Source: Streptomyces sp. NBC_00572
Lineage (GTDB): Bacteria > Actinomycetota > Actinomycetes > Streptomycetales > Streptomycetaceae
DNA: 64,000 nt
NCBI RefSeq assembly: GCF_026341815.1
Contig: NZ_JAPENX010000001.1
Coordinates: forward strand, 3,534,001 to 3,598,000
Direction of reading: 5' to 3'
This document shows, in pieces, positions 1-9,143 of this stretch. The position numbers were made by a program, and so were the translations under genes. The notes below the pieces were generated by a model. That model saw only the letters and a list, made by a program, of their open reading frames with translations, did no database searches and had not been told where the DNA came from. The number at the start of each line of letters is the position of its first letter. Within the stretch, counting starts at the first letter, position 1.

Positions 1-1
1 C

Positions 2-475
2 ACCTGGGAAGCCGGCAGCCTTCCGGGCTCCGTCCTCTACAGCGTCACGTCCTACAGCGAGATCCCGGCCGCGGGCGGCAAGGGAGTCCTGCGCGTCGCC
101 GCCACCGTCACCATCCACCGCACCGAGTCCGACGCCGACTGGGAGATGGCCGAAACCCTGGAGGAGGCGCTGCGCTGCCCCGACCAGCGGCTGCGCGAGG
201 GCGAACGCATCAGCAGCCTCACGTCGGTCAGCCCCCTTTACGACGATGCATCCACCACGGACGACCTCCTCGTCGAGCGCGGCTCGTACCTCACCGACGC
301 CTTCAAGGGACCGCAGTTCTACACCTGGTTCCAGAGCCGCATCGGGCAGGTCAGCTTCGCCACCGTCATCAAGGGAGCCCCCGGCTACACCGAGGCGAAG
401 ATCACCGACGCCCAGGTCCGGGCCAACGTCATCATGCAGGACCGCGTCAAGAAGCAGTGGGGAGCCCAGTCGTGA
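2..475 (+). CDS. Unknown protein, 3' part only
   Basis: The reading frame is open from the window edge to a TGA at 473-475, so only the last 157 codons are present and the true start lies upstream. An internal ATG at 146 is not a convincing start because the frame continues before it with normal high-GC codon use. I do not recognise the family. The visible part has no obvious membrane segment, cysteine motif or repeat. Its stop overlaps the GTG start of the following receptor-like kinase (GTGA, 472-475), so the two are probably translationally coupled, and a role linked to that kinase is possible but unproven. Confidence 0.6.
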   Translation, partial: TWEAGSLPGSVLYSVTSYSEIPAAGGKGVLRVAATVTIHRTESDADWEMAETLEEALRCPDQRLREGERISSLTSVSPLYDDASTTDDLLVERGSYLTDAFKGPQFYTWFQSRIGQVSFATVIKGAPGYTEAKITDAQVRANVIMQDRVKKQWGAQS

Positions 476-2718
476 GCCCGATGGCCCAGCCCGGCCCCCA
501 GCCCGGCGCCCTCCAGGCGCTCCTGCCCTCCGACCCTTCGTCGATCGCCGGCTACCGCCTCCTGGGCCGCCTCGGCGCCGGCGGCATGGGCGTCGTCTAC
601 CTCGGCCGCACCGACAGCGGCGAGCTCGCCGCCGTCAAGGTCACCCACGCCGACCAGGCCGACCAGGCCGACTTCCGGGCCCGCTTCCGCCGCGAGGTCG
701 AGGCCGCCCGCCGGGTCGTCAGCCCCTGGGCGGTCCCCGTGACCGGCGCCGATCCCGACGCCCCCGAGCCGTGGATGGCCACCGCCTTCGTGCCGGGCCC
801 GTCCCTCGGTGAGGCCGTCCGAGCCCACGGGCCGCTGCCCGAGCGGAGCGTACGGATCCTCGGCGGTGCCGTCGCCCGCGCGCTCGCCGCCGTCCACGCG
901 GCCGGGATCGTCCACCGGGACGTGAAGCCCGGCAACATCCTGCTCGCCGTCGACGGCCCCCGGCTCATCGACTTCGGCATCGCCCGTGCGACCGGGGAGA
1001 CCGGGCTGACCTCGGCCGACATGGTCGTCGGCACGCCCGGCTTCCTCGCCCCCGAGCAGGCCGAGGCCCGCGCCGCCGAGATCGGCCCCGCCTCCGACGT
1101 CTTCGCCCTCGGCTGTCTGCTCGCTTTCGCGACCACCGGCCGCCCGCCGTTCGGTACGGGCGCCCTGGACGCCCTCCTCTACCGGACCGTGCACGACGAG
1201 CCCGACCTCGCCGGCGTACCGGAGCCGCTGCTCGACCTCGTACGGCAGTGCCTCGCCAAGGAACCGGCCGCGCGCCCCACCGCCGAGGAGATCGCCGCCC
1301 GGCTCACCGAGGACACCCCGGGCGCCCCCGCCGACTGGCTGCCCGCGCCCGTCGTCACCACCATCGCCACCCGCTCGACGGCCATGCTGGCGCTTCCCGA
1401 CATCGACCCGACCGCGCACGGCACGGACGCCGCCGCCCCGGCCGGGCCCAGCAGGCGCGGCTTCCTGCTGCTCGGCGCCGGTGCCGCGGTGCTCGCGGCG
1501 GGCGGCGGCGCGTACGCCCTGTGGAACTCCGGGCGGGACGACACCGACGGGAAGCCCCCCGCGCCGAAGCCCCAGAACACCTGGGCCATCGGCGTCCTCG
1601 CCGACCTCTCCGGGCCCGCCCGGGAGATCGGCCGGGCCCAGGAGCGCGGCGCCCGGCTCGCCGTCGAGCGGTTCAACGCCGTGCACAAGGGCAAGCCCTT
1701 CACCCTTGAGCTCAAGGTCTCCGACGACCGTGGGGAGGTCGCCGGCGCCCTCGCCGCCGCCCGCCGGCTCACCTCCGACCCCTCCGTGATCGCCGTCCTC
1801 GGCCCCACCTCCGACGCCACCGGCGTCGCCGAGCTCGCCGCCTTCGAGGAGGCCGACGTGCCGCTCCTCACCACCTCGGCGGGCTACAACCTCTTCACCC
1901 TGCGCGCCGATGCCAACTCCTCGCGGAACACGACCGTTCTCCGCGCCATCCCGAACCACGTCCTGGCGGGCACCTACCTCGCCTGGTCCGCCACGCTGCT
2001 GCCGCAGATCCGGCGCCCCGGAGTCCTCCAGGAACGCACCGACGACCAGTACGGCTGGCAGTGCACCGCCGGCGCCCGCTTCGGATTCAGGTACGCCGGC
2101 ATCGAGCCGCACTTCCGGGTGGTCCCGGCCGGTGTCACCGACTACCGCCGGATCATCGGCGAGATGATCGACGCCGGCATCGACGCGTACGTCCACTGCG
2201 GTGTCCGCTCCACGGCCGTGCTCGCCGCCCGCGCCCTGACACAACTTGGCTTCACCGGGCCCCGGTTCGCCGGCCAGCACGTCTTCGGGTCGGAATTCCT
2301 GAAGGAGGCCGGGAGCGCCGCCGAGGGCTGGTACGTCTGCGCTCCCGTCGTCGACCCCGTCCAGCGGGCCACCGACACCAAGCAGAAGGCGGCCGACCGC
2401 AAGCGCGCCCAGGACTTCGTCGACGCCTACCGCAAGCGCTACGGCACCGCCCCCGCCTTCTACACCGGCGAGTCCTTCGACGTGGTCGGCCTGGTCACGT
2501 CCTGGCTCTCCTCGAACGCCGCCAAGGGCCCGCTCACCCGCAAGGGCCTGTGGGAGGCGCTGCGCAAGCAGGAGTACACCGGGGCCATGGGCGGTTACTC
2601 GTTCGGCGACAACGGCGAGCTCAGAGGTATGGGCACCTTCCTCTACGGCGTGCAGAACGGGGCCTACAAGTATCTCGGTCCCGCGCCCGCGGAACCCAAC
2701 AAGCCCAAGAAGGCCTGA
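472..2718 (+). CDS. Membrane Ser/Thr protein kinase with extracellular periplasmic-binding-protein-like sensor
   Basis: A 748-residue receptor kinase. The N-terminal Hanks-type kinase domain (about residues 24-285) has the glycine loop GRLGAGGMGVVY, the AVK lysine, the catalytic loop HRDVKPGN, the metal motif DFG (in LIDFGIA) and the activation segment GTPGFLAPEQ, so it should be active. A linker leads to S327-R-R-G-F-L, which directly precedes one hydrophobic segment (about 330-352). The C-terminal 380 residues resemble branched-chain amino-acid-binding proteins (Peripla_BP_6; opening WAIGVLADLSGPAREIG), predicted to lie outside the cell. GTG 472 is preferred over GTG 457 because it overlaps the upstream stop and follows GGGGAG at a good distance. 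The next gene is a paralogue. The ligand and phosphorylation targets cannot be read from the sequence. Confidence 0.88.
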   Translation: MSPMAQPGPQPGALQALLPSDPSSIAGYRLLGRLGAGGMGVVYLGRTDSGELAAVKVTHADQADQADFRARFRREVEAARRVVSPWAVPVTGADPDAPEPWMATAFVPGPSLGEAVRAHGPLPERSVRILGGAVARALAAVHAAGIVHRDVKPGNILLAVDGPRLIDFGIARATGETGLTSADMVVGTPGFLAPEQAEARAAEIGPASDVFALGCLLAFATTGRPPFGTGALDALLYRTVHDEPDLAGVPEPLLDLVRQCLAKEPAARPTAEEIAARLTEDTPGAPADWLPAPVVTTIATRSTAMLALPDIDPTAHGTDAAAPAGPSRRGFLLLGAGAAVLAAGGGAYALWNSGRDDTDGKPPAPKPQNTWAIGVLADLSGPAREIGRAQERGARLAVERFNAVHKGKPFTLELKVSDDRGEVAGALAAARRLTSDPSVIAVLGPTSDATGVAELAAFEEADVPLLTTSAGYNLFTLRADANSSRNTTVLRAIPNHVLAGTYLAWSATLLPQIRRPGVLQERTDDQYGWQCTAGARFGFRYAGIEPHFRVVPAGVTDYRRIIGEMIDAGIDAYVHCGVRSTAVLAARALTQLGFTGPRFAGQHVFGSEFLKEAGSAAEGWYVCAPVVDPVQRATDTKQKAADRKRAQDFVDAYRKRYGTAPAFYTGESFDVVGLVTSWLSSNAAKGPLTRKGLWEALRKQEYTGAMGGYSFGDNGELRGMGTFLYGVQNGAYKYLGPAPAEPNKPKKA

Positions 2719-2720
2719 GC

Positions 2721-4904
2721 GTGCAGCCCCTCAAGAAGGCCGATCCCTCCTCGATCGCCGGCTACCGGCTGCTCGGACGGCTCGGCGCCGGCGGCATGGG
2801 CGTGGTCTACCTCGCCCGTTCCGCCGGCGGTGCGCTCGCCGCGCTCAAGCTCATCCGCGCCGAGCACGCCGCCGACCCCGGCTTCCGGGAGCGGTTCCGC
2901 CGCGAGGCGCGGGCCGCCGAGCGGATCACCGGCCGCTGGGTCGTCCGCGTCCTCGGCGCCGATCCGGAGGCCCGGGAGCCGTGGCTCGCGACCGAGTACG
3001 TGCCCGGGCCCTCGCTCGCCGAGGCCGTCGCCCTGCACGGCGCCCTGCCCGAGCCGACCGTGCGGGCGCTCGGCGCACGACTCGCCGACGCCCTCGCCGA
3101 CATGCACACGGCCGGGCTCGTCCACCGGGACGTCAAGCCCGGGAACGTGTTGCTCGCCCTCGACGGGCCCCGGCTGATCGACTTCGGCATCGCCAGGGCC
3201 GCCGGGGCGACCGCGCTCACGGCCACCGACGCCATGATCGGCACCCCCGGCTTCCTTGCCCCCGAGCAGGCCCGCGCCCTGGGGGCCGGCGAGGTCGGAC
3301 CGGCCAGCGACGTCTTCTCGCTCGGCTGCGTCCTCGCGTACGCGCTGACCGGACGCCGCCCCTTCGGTACGGGCGGGGTGGCCTCGGTCGTCTACCGCAC
3401 CGTCCACGAGGAGCCCGACCTCGACGGCCTGCCCGGGCCGCTGCTGCCCCTGGTCGCGGCCTGTCTCGCCAAGGGCGCCGCCGACCGGCCGAGCACCGCC
3501 GAGGTGCGGGACGCCCTCGGTCCGTACGAGGGCCCGGCGGCGGGCGACTGGCTGCCGACCGGTCTGCCCGCCCTGATCGCCCAGCGCTCGTCACGGGTCC
3601 TGGACCTGCCGGTCGCCGATCCGACCGTCCTCAACCCCCGCGAGAAGCAGGGGACTTCGCGGCGCCGCTTTCTGGTACTCGGCGCGGCCGGGGCCGTCGC
3701 GGGCACGGGTGGCCTCACCGCCTGGCTGCTCGGCCGCGACCCGGGCACCGGAACGGGCGGCACCGGCGGCGGTGCGGGGGCGCCGAAGGCGGCGTACACG
3801 CTCGGTGTCCTCACCGACCTCAGCGGCCCCGGCAAGGCGGACGGGCGCGCCCAGGAACGCGGACTGCGCCTTGCCGCGGAGACCTTCAACGCCCGCGCGG
3901 ACCGGCCCTTCGACCTGGTCCTCAAGGTGACGGACGACGGGGGAGTCCCCGAGCGGGCCGCCGCCGGGGCCCGCACCCTCCTCAAGGACCCGGCCCTGGT
4001 CGCCGTCCTCGGCCCGACGGCCACCGAGACGGCCATCGAGGCGGCGAACGCGCTCGTCGATTCCAGGGTGCCGGTGCTGAGCGTGGTGGCGTCGGTCGCG
4101 GACGGGGTGATCCGGGGTCAGACGCCGCAGGCGCGCACCTACTTCGAAGTGCGGCCCTACCCCGACGTGATGTCGGCGCCCTTCGGCCGTTACCTCACGG
4201 AGCACGGTCTGCGCCGTACCGCCGTCATCGAGGACCGGGCGGCCGGCACCTACAGCTGGCTCGCCGCCCGGAACCTGAAGGACTCGCCTCCCGCCGGCGG
4301 CACGGTCACCGTGCACCAGGTCGCGGCGGACAGCGAGGACTTCGGGCCGGCGGTCCGGGCCGCGCTCGCCACCTCCCCGACGGGCGTGATGTACGTGGGG
4401 AAGTCGCCGCGCCGGGCCGCCCTGTGCGCCAAGGCACTGCAGCAGCAGGGGTACCGGGGCCCGCGCGGAAGCGTCGAGCCCGCGCTCCAGCCGGAGTTCC
4501 TCGCCGTGGCGGGTCCGGCCGCCGAGGGCTGGTACTTCGGGGCGGGCTACACCGACCCCGACACGGTCCCGGCCGCGAAGGAGTTCGCGGCCGCGTACCG
4601 CAGGCGCTGGCGGCTCGCGGCCACGGATCCGGTTGAGCGGTTCGCGGTGGAGTCGTACGACGCCCTGTACTGGACGGTGCAGGCACTGCCTACCGCCGTC
4701 AAGAGGAACGCGAGGTACCCGGGCGCGGCGATGTCGTACGCGTTCATGAAGGACCACAAGGTGTACCGGGGGGTGGCGAGGTCCTACTACTCCAGGGCCA
4801 GCGAGAACTCGACGACCGTCCTGGAAGGGCTGACCCTCTGGCGGATCCGCTCCGGAAGGCCGCGCTGCCTCGGCCCGTTCACCGAGGCAGCGAAGCGCGA
4901 CTGA
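2721..4904 (+). CDS. Second membrane Ser/Thr kinase with periplasmic-binding-protein-like sensor
   Basis: A 727-residue paralogue of the preceding kinase, starting two bases after its stop (GTG 2721, with AGAAGG upstream). The kinase domain (about residues 13-275) keeps GRLGAGGMGVVY, HRDVKPGN, IDFGIA and GTPGFLAPEQ. At 313 comes S-R-R-R-F-L, followed by a single hydrophobic segment, and then an extracellular Peripla_BP_6-like domain from about residue 355 (TLGVLTDLSGPGKADGRAQE). The kinase halves of the two proteins are much more alike than the sensor halves, which fits duplication followed by divergence of ligand specificity. They are probably co-transcribed and may form heteromers; that is inference. 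Confidence 0.88.
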   Translation: MQPLKKADPSSIAGYRLLGRLGAGGMGVVYLARSAGGALAALKLIRAEHAADPGFRERFRREARAAERITGRWVVRVLGADPEAREPWLATEYVPGPSLAEAVALHGALPEPTVRALGARLADALADMHTAGLVHRDVKPGNVLLALDGPRLIDFGIARAAGATALTATDAMIGTPGFLAPEQARALGAGEVGPASDVFSLGCVLAYALTGRRPFGTGGVASVVYRTVHEEPDLDGLPGPLLPLVAACLAKGAADRPSTAEVRDALGPYEGPAAGDWLPTGLPALIAQRSSRVLDLPVADPTVLNPREKQGTSRRRFLVLGAAGAVAGTGGLTAWLLGRDPGTGTGGTGGGAGAPKAAYTLGVLTDLSGPGKADGRAQERGLRLAAETFNARADRPFDLVLKVTDDGGVPERAAAGARTLLKDPALVAVLGPTATETAIEAANALVDSRVPVLSVVASVADGVIRGQTPQARTYFEVRPYPDVMSAPFGRYLTEHGLRRTAVIEDRAAGTYSWLAARNLKDSPPAGGTVTVHQVAADSEDFGPAVRAALATSPTGVMYVGKSPRRAALCAKALQQQGYRGPRGSVEPALQPEFLAVAGPAAEGWYFGAGYTDPDTVPAAKEFAAAYRRRWRLAATDPVERFAVESYDALYWTVQALPTAVKRNARYPGAAMSYAFMKDHKVYRGVARSYYSRASENSTTVLEGLTLWRIRSGRPRCLGPFTEAAKRD

Positions 4905-4919
4905 CCGCGCGGACGGGCG

Positions 4920-5964
<1,045 letters not shown>

Positions 5965-5972
<8 letters not shown>

Positions 5973-7902
5973 CGATGGCCTCCTTGAGAACGGCGGCGAG
6001 CTGCTCGGCCTTGAACGGCATCCCGTTGACCTGTGTGTGGCTGCGGGCGTCGACGAGGTACTTCGCCCGGACGAGCAGGGAGAGCTGGCCGAGGTTCATC
6101 TCCGGGACGACGACCTTCTCGTACCGCTTCAGGACCTCGCCGAGGTTCTTCGGGAAGGGGTTGAGGTGGCGCAGATGGGCCTGGGCGATGTGGCCGTCCT
6201 CGCGGCGGATGCGGCGGACGGCGGCGGTGATCGGCCCGTAGGTGGAGCCCCAGCCGAGGACCAGGGTGCGGGCGCCGTCCGGGTCGTCGACCTCGATGTC
6301 GGGGACGTCGATGCCGTCGATCTTGGCCTGCCGGGTGCGGACCATGAACTCGTGGTTGGCGGGGTCGTACGAGATGTTGCCGGTGCCGTCCTGCTTCTCG
6401 ATGCCGCCGATGCGGTGTTCGAGACCGGGGGTGCCGGGGACGGCCCAGGGGCGGGCGAGGGTCTCCGGGTCGCGCTTGTACGGCCAGAAGACCTCGGTGC
6501 CGTCGGCCAGTTCGTGGTTCGGGCCGGTGGCGAACTGCGTCCGCAGGTCGGGGAGTTCGTCGACGTCCGGGATGCGCCAGGGCTCGGAGCCGTTGGCGAG
6601 GTAGCCGTCGGAGAGCAGGAAGACGGGCGTCCGGTACATGAGGGCGATCCGGGCCGCCTCGATCGCCGCGTCGAAGCAGTCGGCGGGCGTCTTCGGGGCG
6701 ACGACCGGGACCGGCGCCTCGCCGTTGCGGCCGTACATGGCCTGGAGGAGGTCGGCCTGCTCGGTCTTGGTGGGCAGACCGGTGGACGGGCCGCCGCGCT
6801 GGATGTCGACGATCAGGAGTGGCAGCTCCAGGGAGACCGCGAGGCCGATCGTCTCCGACTTGAGCGCCACACCGGGGCCGCTGGTCGTCGTGACGGCGAG
6901 CGAGCCGCCGAAGGCCGCGCCGAGCGCGGCACCGATGCCGGCGATCTCGTCCTCGGCCTGGAAGGTCCGCACGCCGAAGTTCTTGTGCTTGCTCAGCTCG
7001 TGGAGGATGTCCGAGGCCGGGGTGATCGGGTACGAGCCGAGGTAGAGCGGCAGGTCGGCCTGGCGGGAGGCGGCGACGAGGCCGTACGAGAGGGCCAGGT
7101 TCCCCGAGATGTTCCGGTAGGTGCCGGTGGGGAAGGCCCGGGTCGCGGGGGCGATCTCGTAGGAGACGGCGAAGTCCTCGGTGGTCTCGCCGAAGTTCCA
7201 GCCGGCCCGGAAGGCGACGATGTTCGCCTCGGCGATCTGCGGCTTCTTCGCGAACTTCTGCCGCAGGAAGGTCTCGGTGCCCTCGGTCGGCCGGTGGTAC
7301 ATCCAGGAGAGCAGCCCGAGCGCGAACATGTTCTTGGAGCGCTCGGCCTCCTTCCGGGAGAGGCCGAAGTCCTTGAGGGCCTCGACGGTCAGCGTGGTCA
7401 GCGGCACCGGGTGGACCCGGTAGGCGTCCAGCGAACCGTCTTCGAGGGGCGAGGCCGCGTAGCCGACCTTGGCCATGGCGCGCTTGGCGAACTCGTCGGT
7501 GTTGACGATGATCTCGCCACCGCGCGGCACGTCCCCGATGTTGGCCTTGAGGGCGGCGGGGTTCATCGCGACCAGCACGTTCGGGGCGTCGCCCGGGGTC
7601 AGGATGTCGTGGTCGGCGAAGTGAAGCTGGAAGGACGAGACGCCCGGCAGGGTTCCGGCGGGTGCCCGGATCTCGGCCGGGAAGTTCGGCAGCGTGGAGA
7701 GGTCGTTCCCGAAGGACGCCGTCTCCGAGGTGAACCGGTCACCCGTCAGCTGCATACCGTCACCGGAGTCACCCGCGAAGCGGATGATCACCCGATCGAG
7801 ACGGCGCACTTCCTTGTCGGTGCCGTGGTGGGGCTTCGCCGGGGCGCTGCGCTGCTCCCCGAGCAGGGCCTCACCGGCCTCGCTACTGACCTGGCTGGTC
7901 AC
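5965..7902 (-). CDS. korA: 2-oxoglutarate (2-oxoacid):ferredoxin oxidoreductase, alpha subunit (gamma-alpha fusion)
   Basis: A 645-residue partner of KorB. The N-terminal third is the gamma domain (VIIRFAGDSGDGMQLTGD near residue 35), and the rest is the pyrimidine-binding alpha domain with YPITPASDILHEL, FQAEDEIAGIGAALGA and TTTSGPG. Upstream in-frame starts exist up to 7998, but GTG 7902 follows a GGGAGG site and removes a low-complexity, arginine-rich stretch, so I take 7902. The pair is transcribed on the minus strand, separated from the upstream response regulator by about 300 bases that should carry its promoter. Together with korB it supplies an oxidative TCA step that yields reduced ferredoxin instead of NADH. 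Confidence 0.92.
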
Positions 7903-8204
7903 TGAACTGGACCTCCCTCGCGGCAAGGGGACTCTCCGCCGGAGGCGGGAGAAGGCTCGGGGTGCGGTCGGCCGATCACCGTCCGTCCCCAGGCCCACCC
8001 TACGACGGTAGGGAGGGCCCTCCCGGGACTTCTCACATCATGGACCTCTTTTTGAGACGCCCTCTTGCCCTGAATCGTCACGGTCTGTCGCCACCCGGAG
8101 TGTTCCGGAAAGTCTGATTCCGCCTCATCCTTTGGTTCTAGGTCCCTCGGGCGCCGGCGGGCCGCCCTTCCGGCCTCCATGTCATCTGACAGAGTGTCAG
8201 ATGA
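7903..8204. other. Non-coding stretch upstream of korA
   Basis: About 300 bases between korA and the response regulator, with no convincing gene on either strand. It must contain the korA promoter, but I cannot pick out a convincing -35/-10 pair. It does hold a short perfect hairpin (CCCTAC, GACG loop, GTAGGG; 7998-8013) in what would be the korA leader, and the longer dyad at 8182-8204 listed separately. Confidence 0.5.
8182..8204. repeat. Perfect 10-bp inverted repeat between response regulator and korA
   Basis: The arms TCATCTGACA (8182-8191) and TGTCAGATGA (8195-8204) are exact reverse complements around GAG. The dyad begins one base past the response-regulator stop codon. It is not followed by a T-run on the minus strand and is AT-richer than its surroundings, so it may be a regulator-binding site for korA as easily as a weak terminator. 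Confidence 0.55.
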
Positions 8205-8864
8205 TCAGGATTTCAGATACGTCAACACCGCCAGTACCCGGCGATGATCGCCGTCACTCGGCGAGAGACCCAGCTTCAGGAAGATGTTGCTGATGTGCTT
8301 CTCCACCGCGCCGTCGCTCACGACCAGCGCTTTCGCGATCGCCGAGTTCGTCCGGCCCTCCGCCATCAGACCCAGGACCTCCCGCTCGCGCGGAGTCAGG
8401 TTCGCCAGCACGTCCTGCTGACGGCTCCGGCCAAGGAGCTGCTGCACGACCTCCGGATCCAGCGCCGTACCGCCGCCGGCGACCCGCACGACCGCGTCCA
8501 CGAACTCCCGGACCTCGGCGACCCGGTCCTTCAGCAGATAGCCGACACCCCGGCTGGAACCGGCCAGAAGTTCGGTGGCGTACTGCTCCTCCACGTACTG
8601 CGACAGGACGAGCACACCGAGTCCCGGGTGCTCCTTGCGCAGCCGCACGGCCGCCCGGACGCCCTCGTCCGTGTGCGTCGGCGGCATCCGCACGTCGGCG
8701 ACGACGACATCCGGCAGCGCGCCCTCGGCCGCGAGCTTCGCGACCGTCTCGACGAGCGCGTCACCGTCCCCGACCCCGGCGACGACGTCATGCCCGAGAT
8801 CGGTCAGCAGCCGGGTCAGACCCTCCCGCAGCAACACGGAATCCTCGGCGATGACCACCCGCAC
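8205..8864 (-). CDS. Two-component response regulator, NarL/LuxR family
   Basis: A 219-residue DNA-binding regulator. The receiver domain (residues 1-120) has the acidic pocket (EDS at 7-9), the phospho-acceptor Asp57 in VADVRMP, and the conserved lysine in YLLKDRV. The C-terminal LuxR helix-turn-helix (about 150-215) starts LTPREREVLGLMAEGRTNS and ends EKHISNIFLKLGL. GTG 8864 is chosen because AAGGGG lies at a proper distance; GTG codons at 8885 and 8891 would add a poorly conserved N-terminus. It lies downstream of, and in the same direction as, two histidine kinases of the matching HPK7 class, which are its likely phosphodonors. The targets are unknown; the adjacent korAB and nuo operons are reasonable candidates. 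Confidence 0.9.
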   Translation of the reverse strand: MRVVIAEDSVLLREGLTRLLTDLGHDVVAGVGDGDALVETVAKLAAEGALPDVVVADVRMPPTHTDEGVRAAVRLRKEHPGLGVLVLSQYVEEQYATELLAGSSRGVGYLLKDRVAEVREFVDAVVRVAGGGTALDPEVVQQLLGRSRQQDVLANLTPREREVLGLMAEGRTNSAIAKALVVSDGAVEKHISNIFLKLGLSPSDGDHRRVLAVLTYLKS

Positions 8865-8999
8865 GCGCCCCGCCCCTTGATCCACACCCACGCCGCACAG
8901 CCCCTATGTGTTGTTGCCCGATGAGGCCTCCAGCATTGCACCCCCACCCACATACGCCCCCCTCGTTATGGGCAATCGTTCCGCCGGGCGATGGGGGCA

Positions 9000-9020
9000 C
9001 CCCCGGACGACGTCCGGGGG
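9000..9020. repeat. Perfect GC-rich palindromic hairpin (first copy)
   Basis: The arms CCCCCGGAC (9000-9008) and GTCCGGGGG (9012-9020) are exact complements around GAC. The same core (CCCGGAC, three-base loop, GTCCGGG) recurs upstream of htpX at 22480-22496, so this looks like a dispersed palindromic repeat rather than a gene-specific terminator. Confidence 0.6.
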
Positions 9021-9099
9021 AGGGCGCAAGCGTCCGGACCCGCCCGCCAAGGGCTTCGTCCGCTGTGCGGTGCCCGTGGGGTCGCGCGCACAGGGCGAG

Positions 9100-9124
9100 G
9101 CCCCGAGGCCCAAGGCCCCGGGGC
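9100..9124 (-). terminator. Putative terminator hairpin downstream of histidine kinase 1
   Basis: GCCCCGAGGCC and GGCCCCGGGGC form an 11-bp stem with one A-C mismatch around CAA. It begins about 20 bases past the kinase stop codon on the minus strand. There is no T-run, which is common for actinobacterial terminators. Confidence 0.4.
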
Positions 9125-9143
9125 GCGACGACCAGCGGCGCGG

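Larger units (their letters stand above)
8865..9143. other. Intergenic region between response regulator and first histidine kinase
   Basis: About 280 bases without a credible gene. It contains two GC-rich hairpins (9000-9020 and 9100-9124, listed separately) that could end transcription of the upstream kinase, and presumably a promoter for the response regulator. Short open frames here have no coding signature. Confidence 0.5.

Noticed and set aside
385..2280. A 631-codon open frame on the minus strand opposite the first kinase, and similar very long frames opposite most genes
   Set aside because: High-GC sequence gives long open frames in shadow positions. The products are arginine/glycine/alanine-rich with no domains, and the opposite strand encodes clear kinase motifs.
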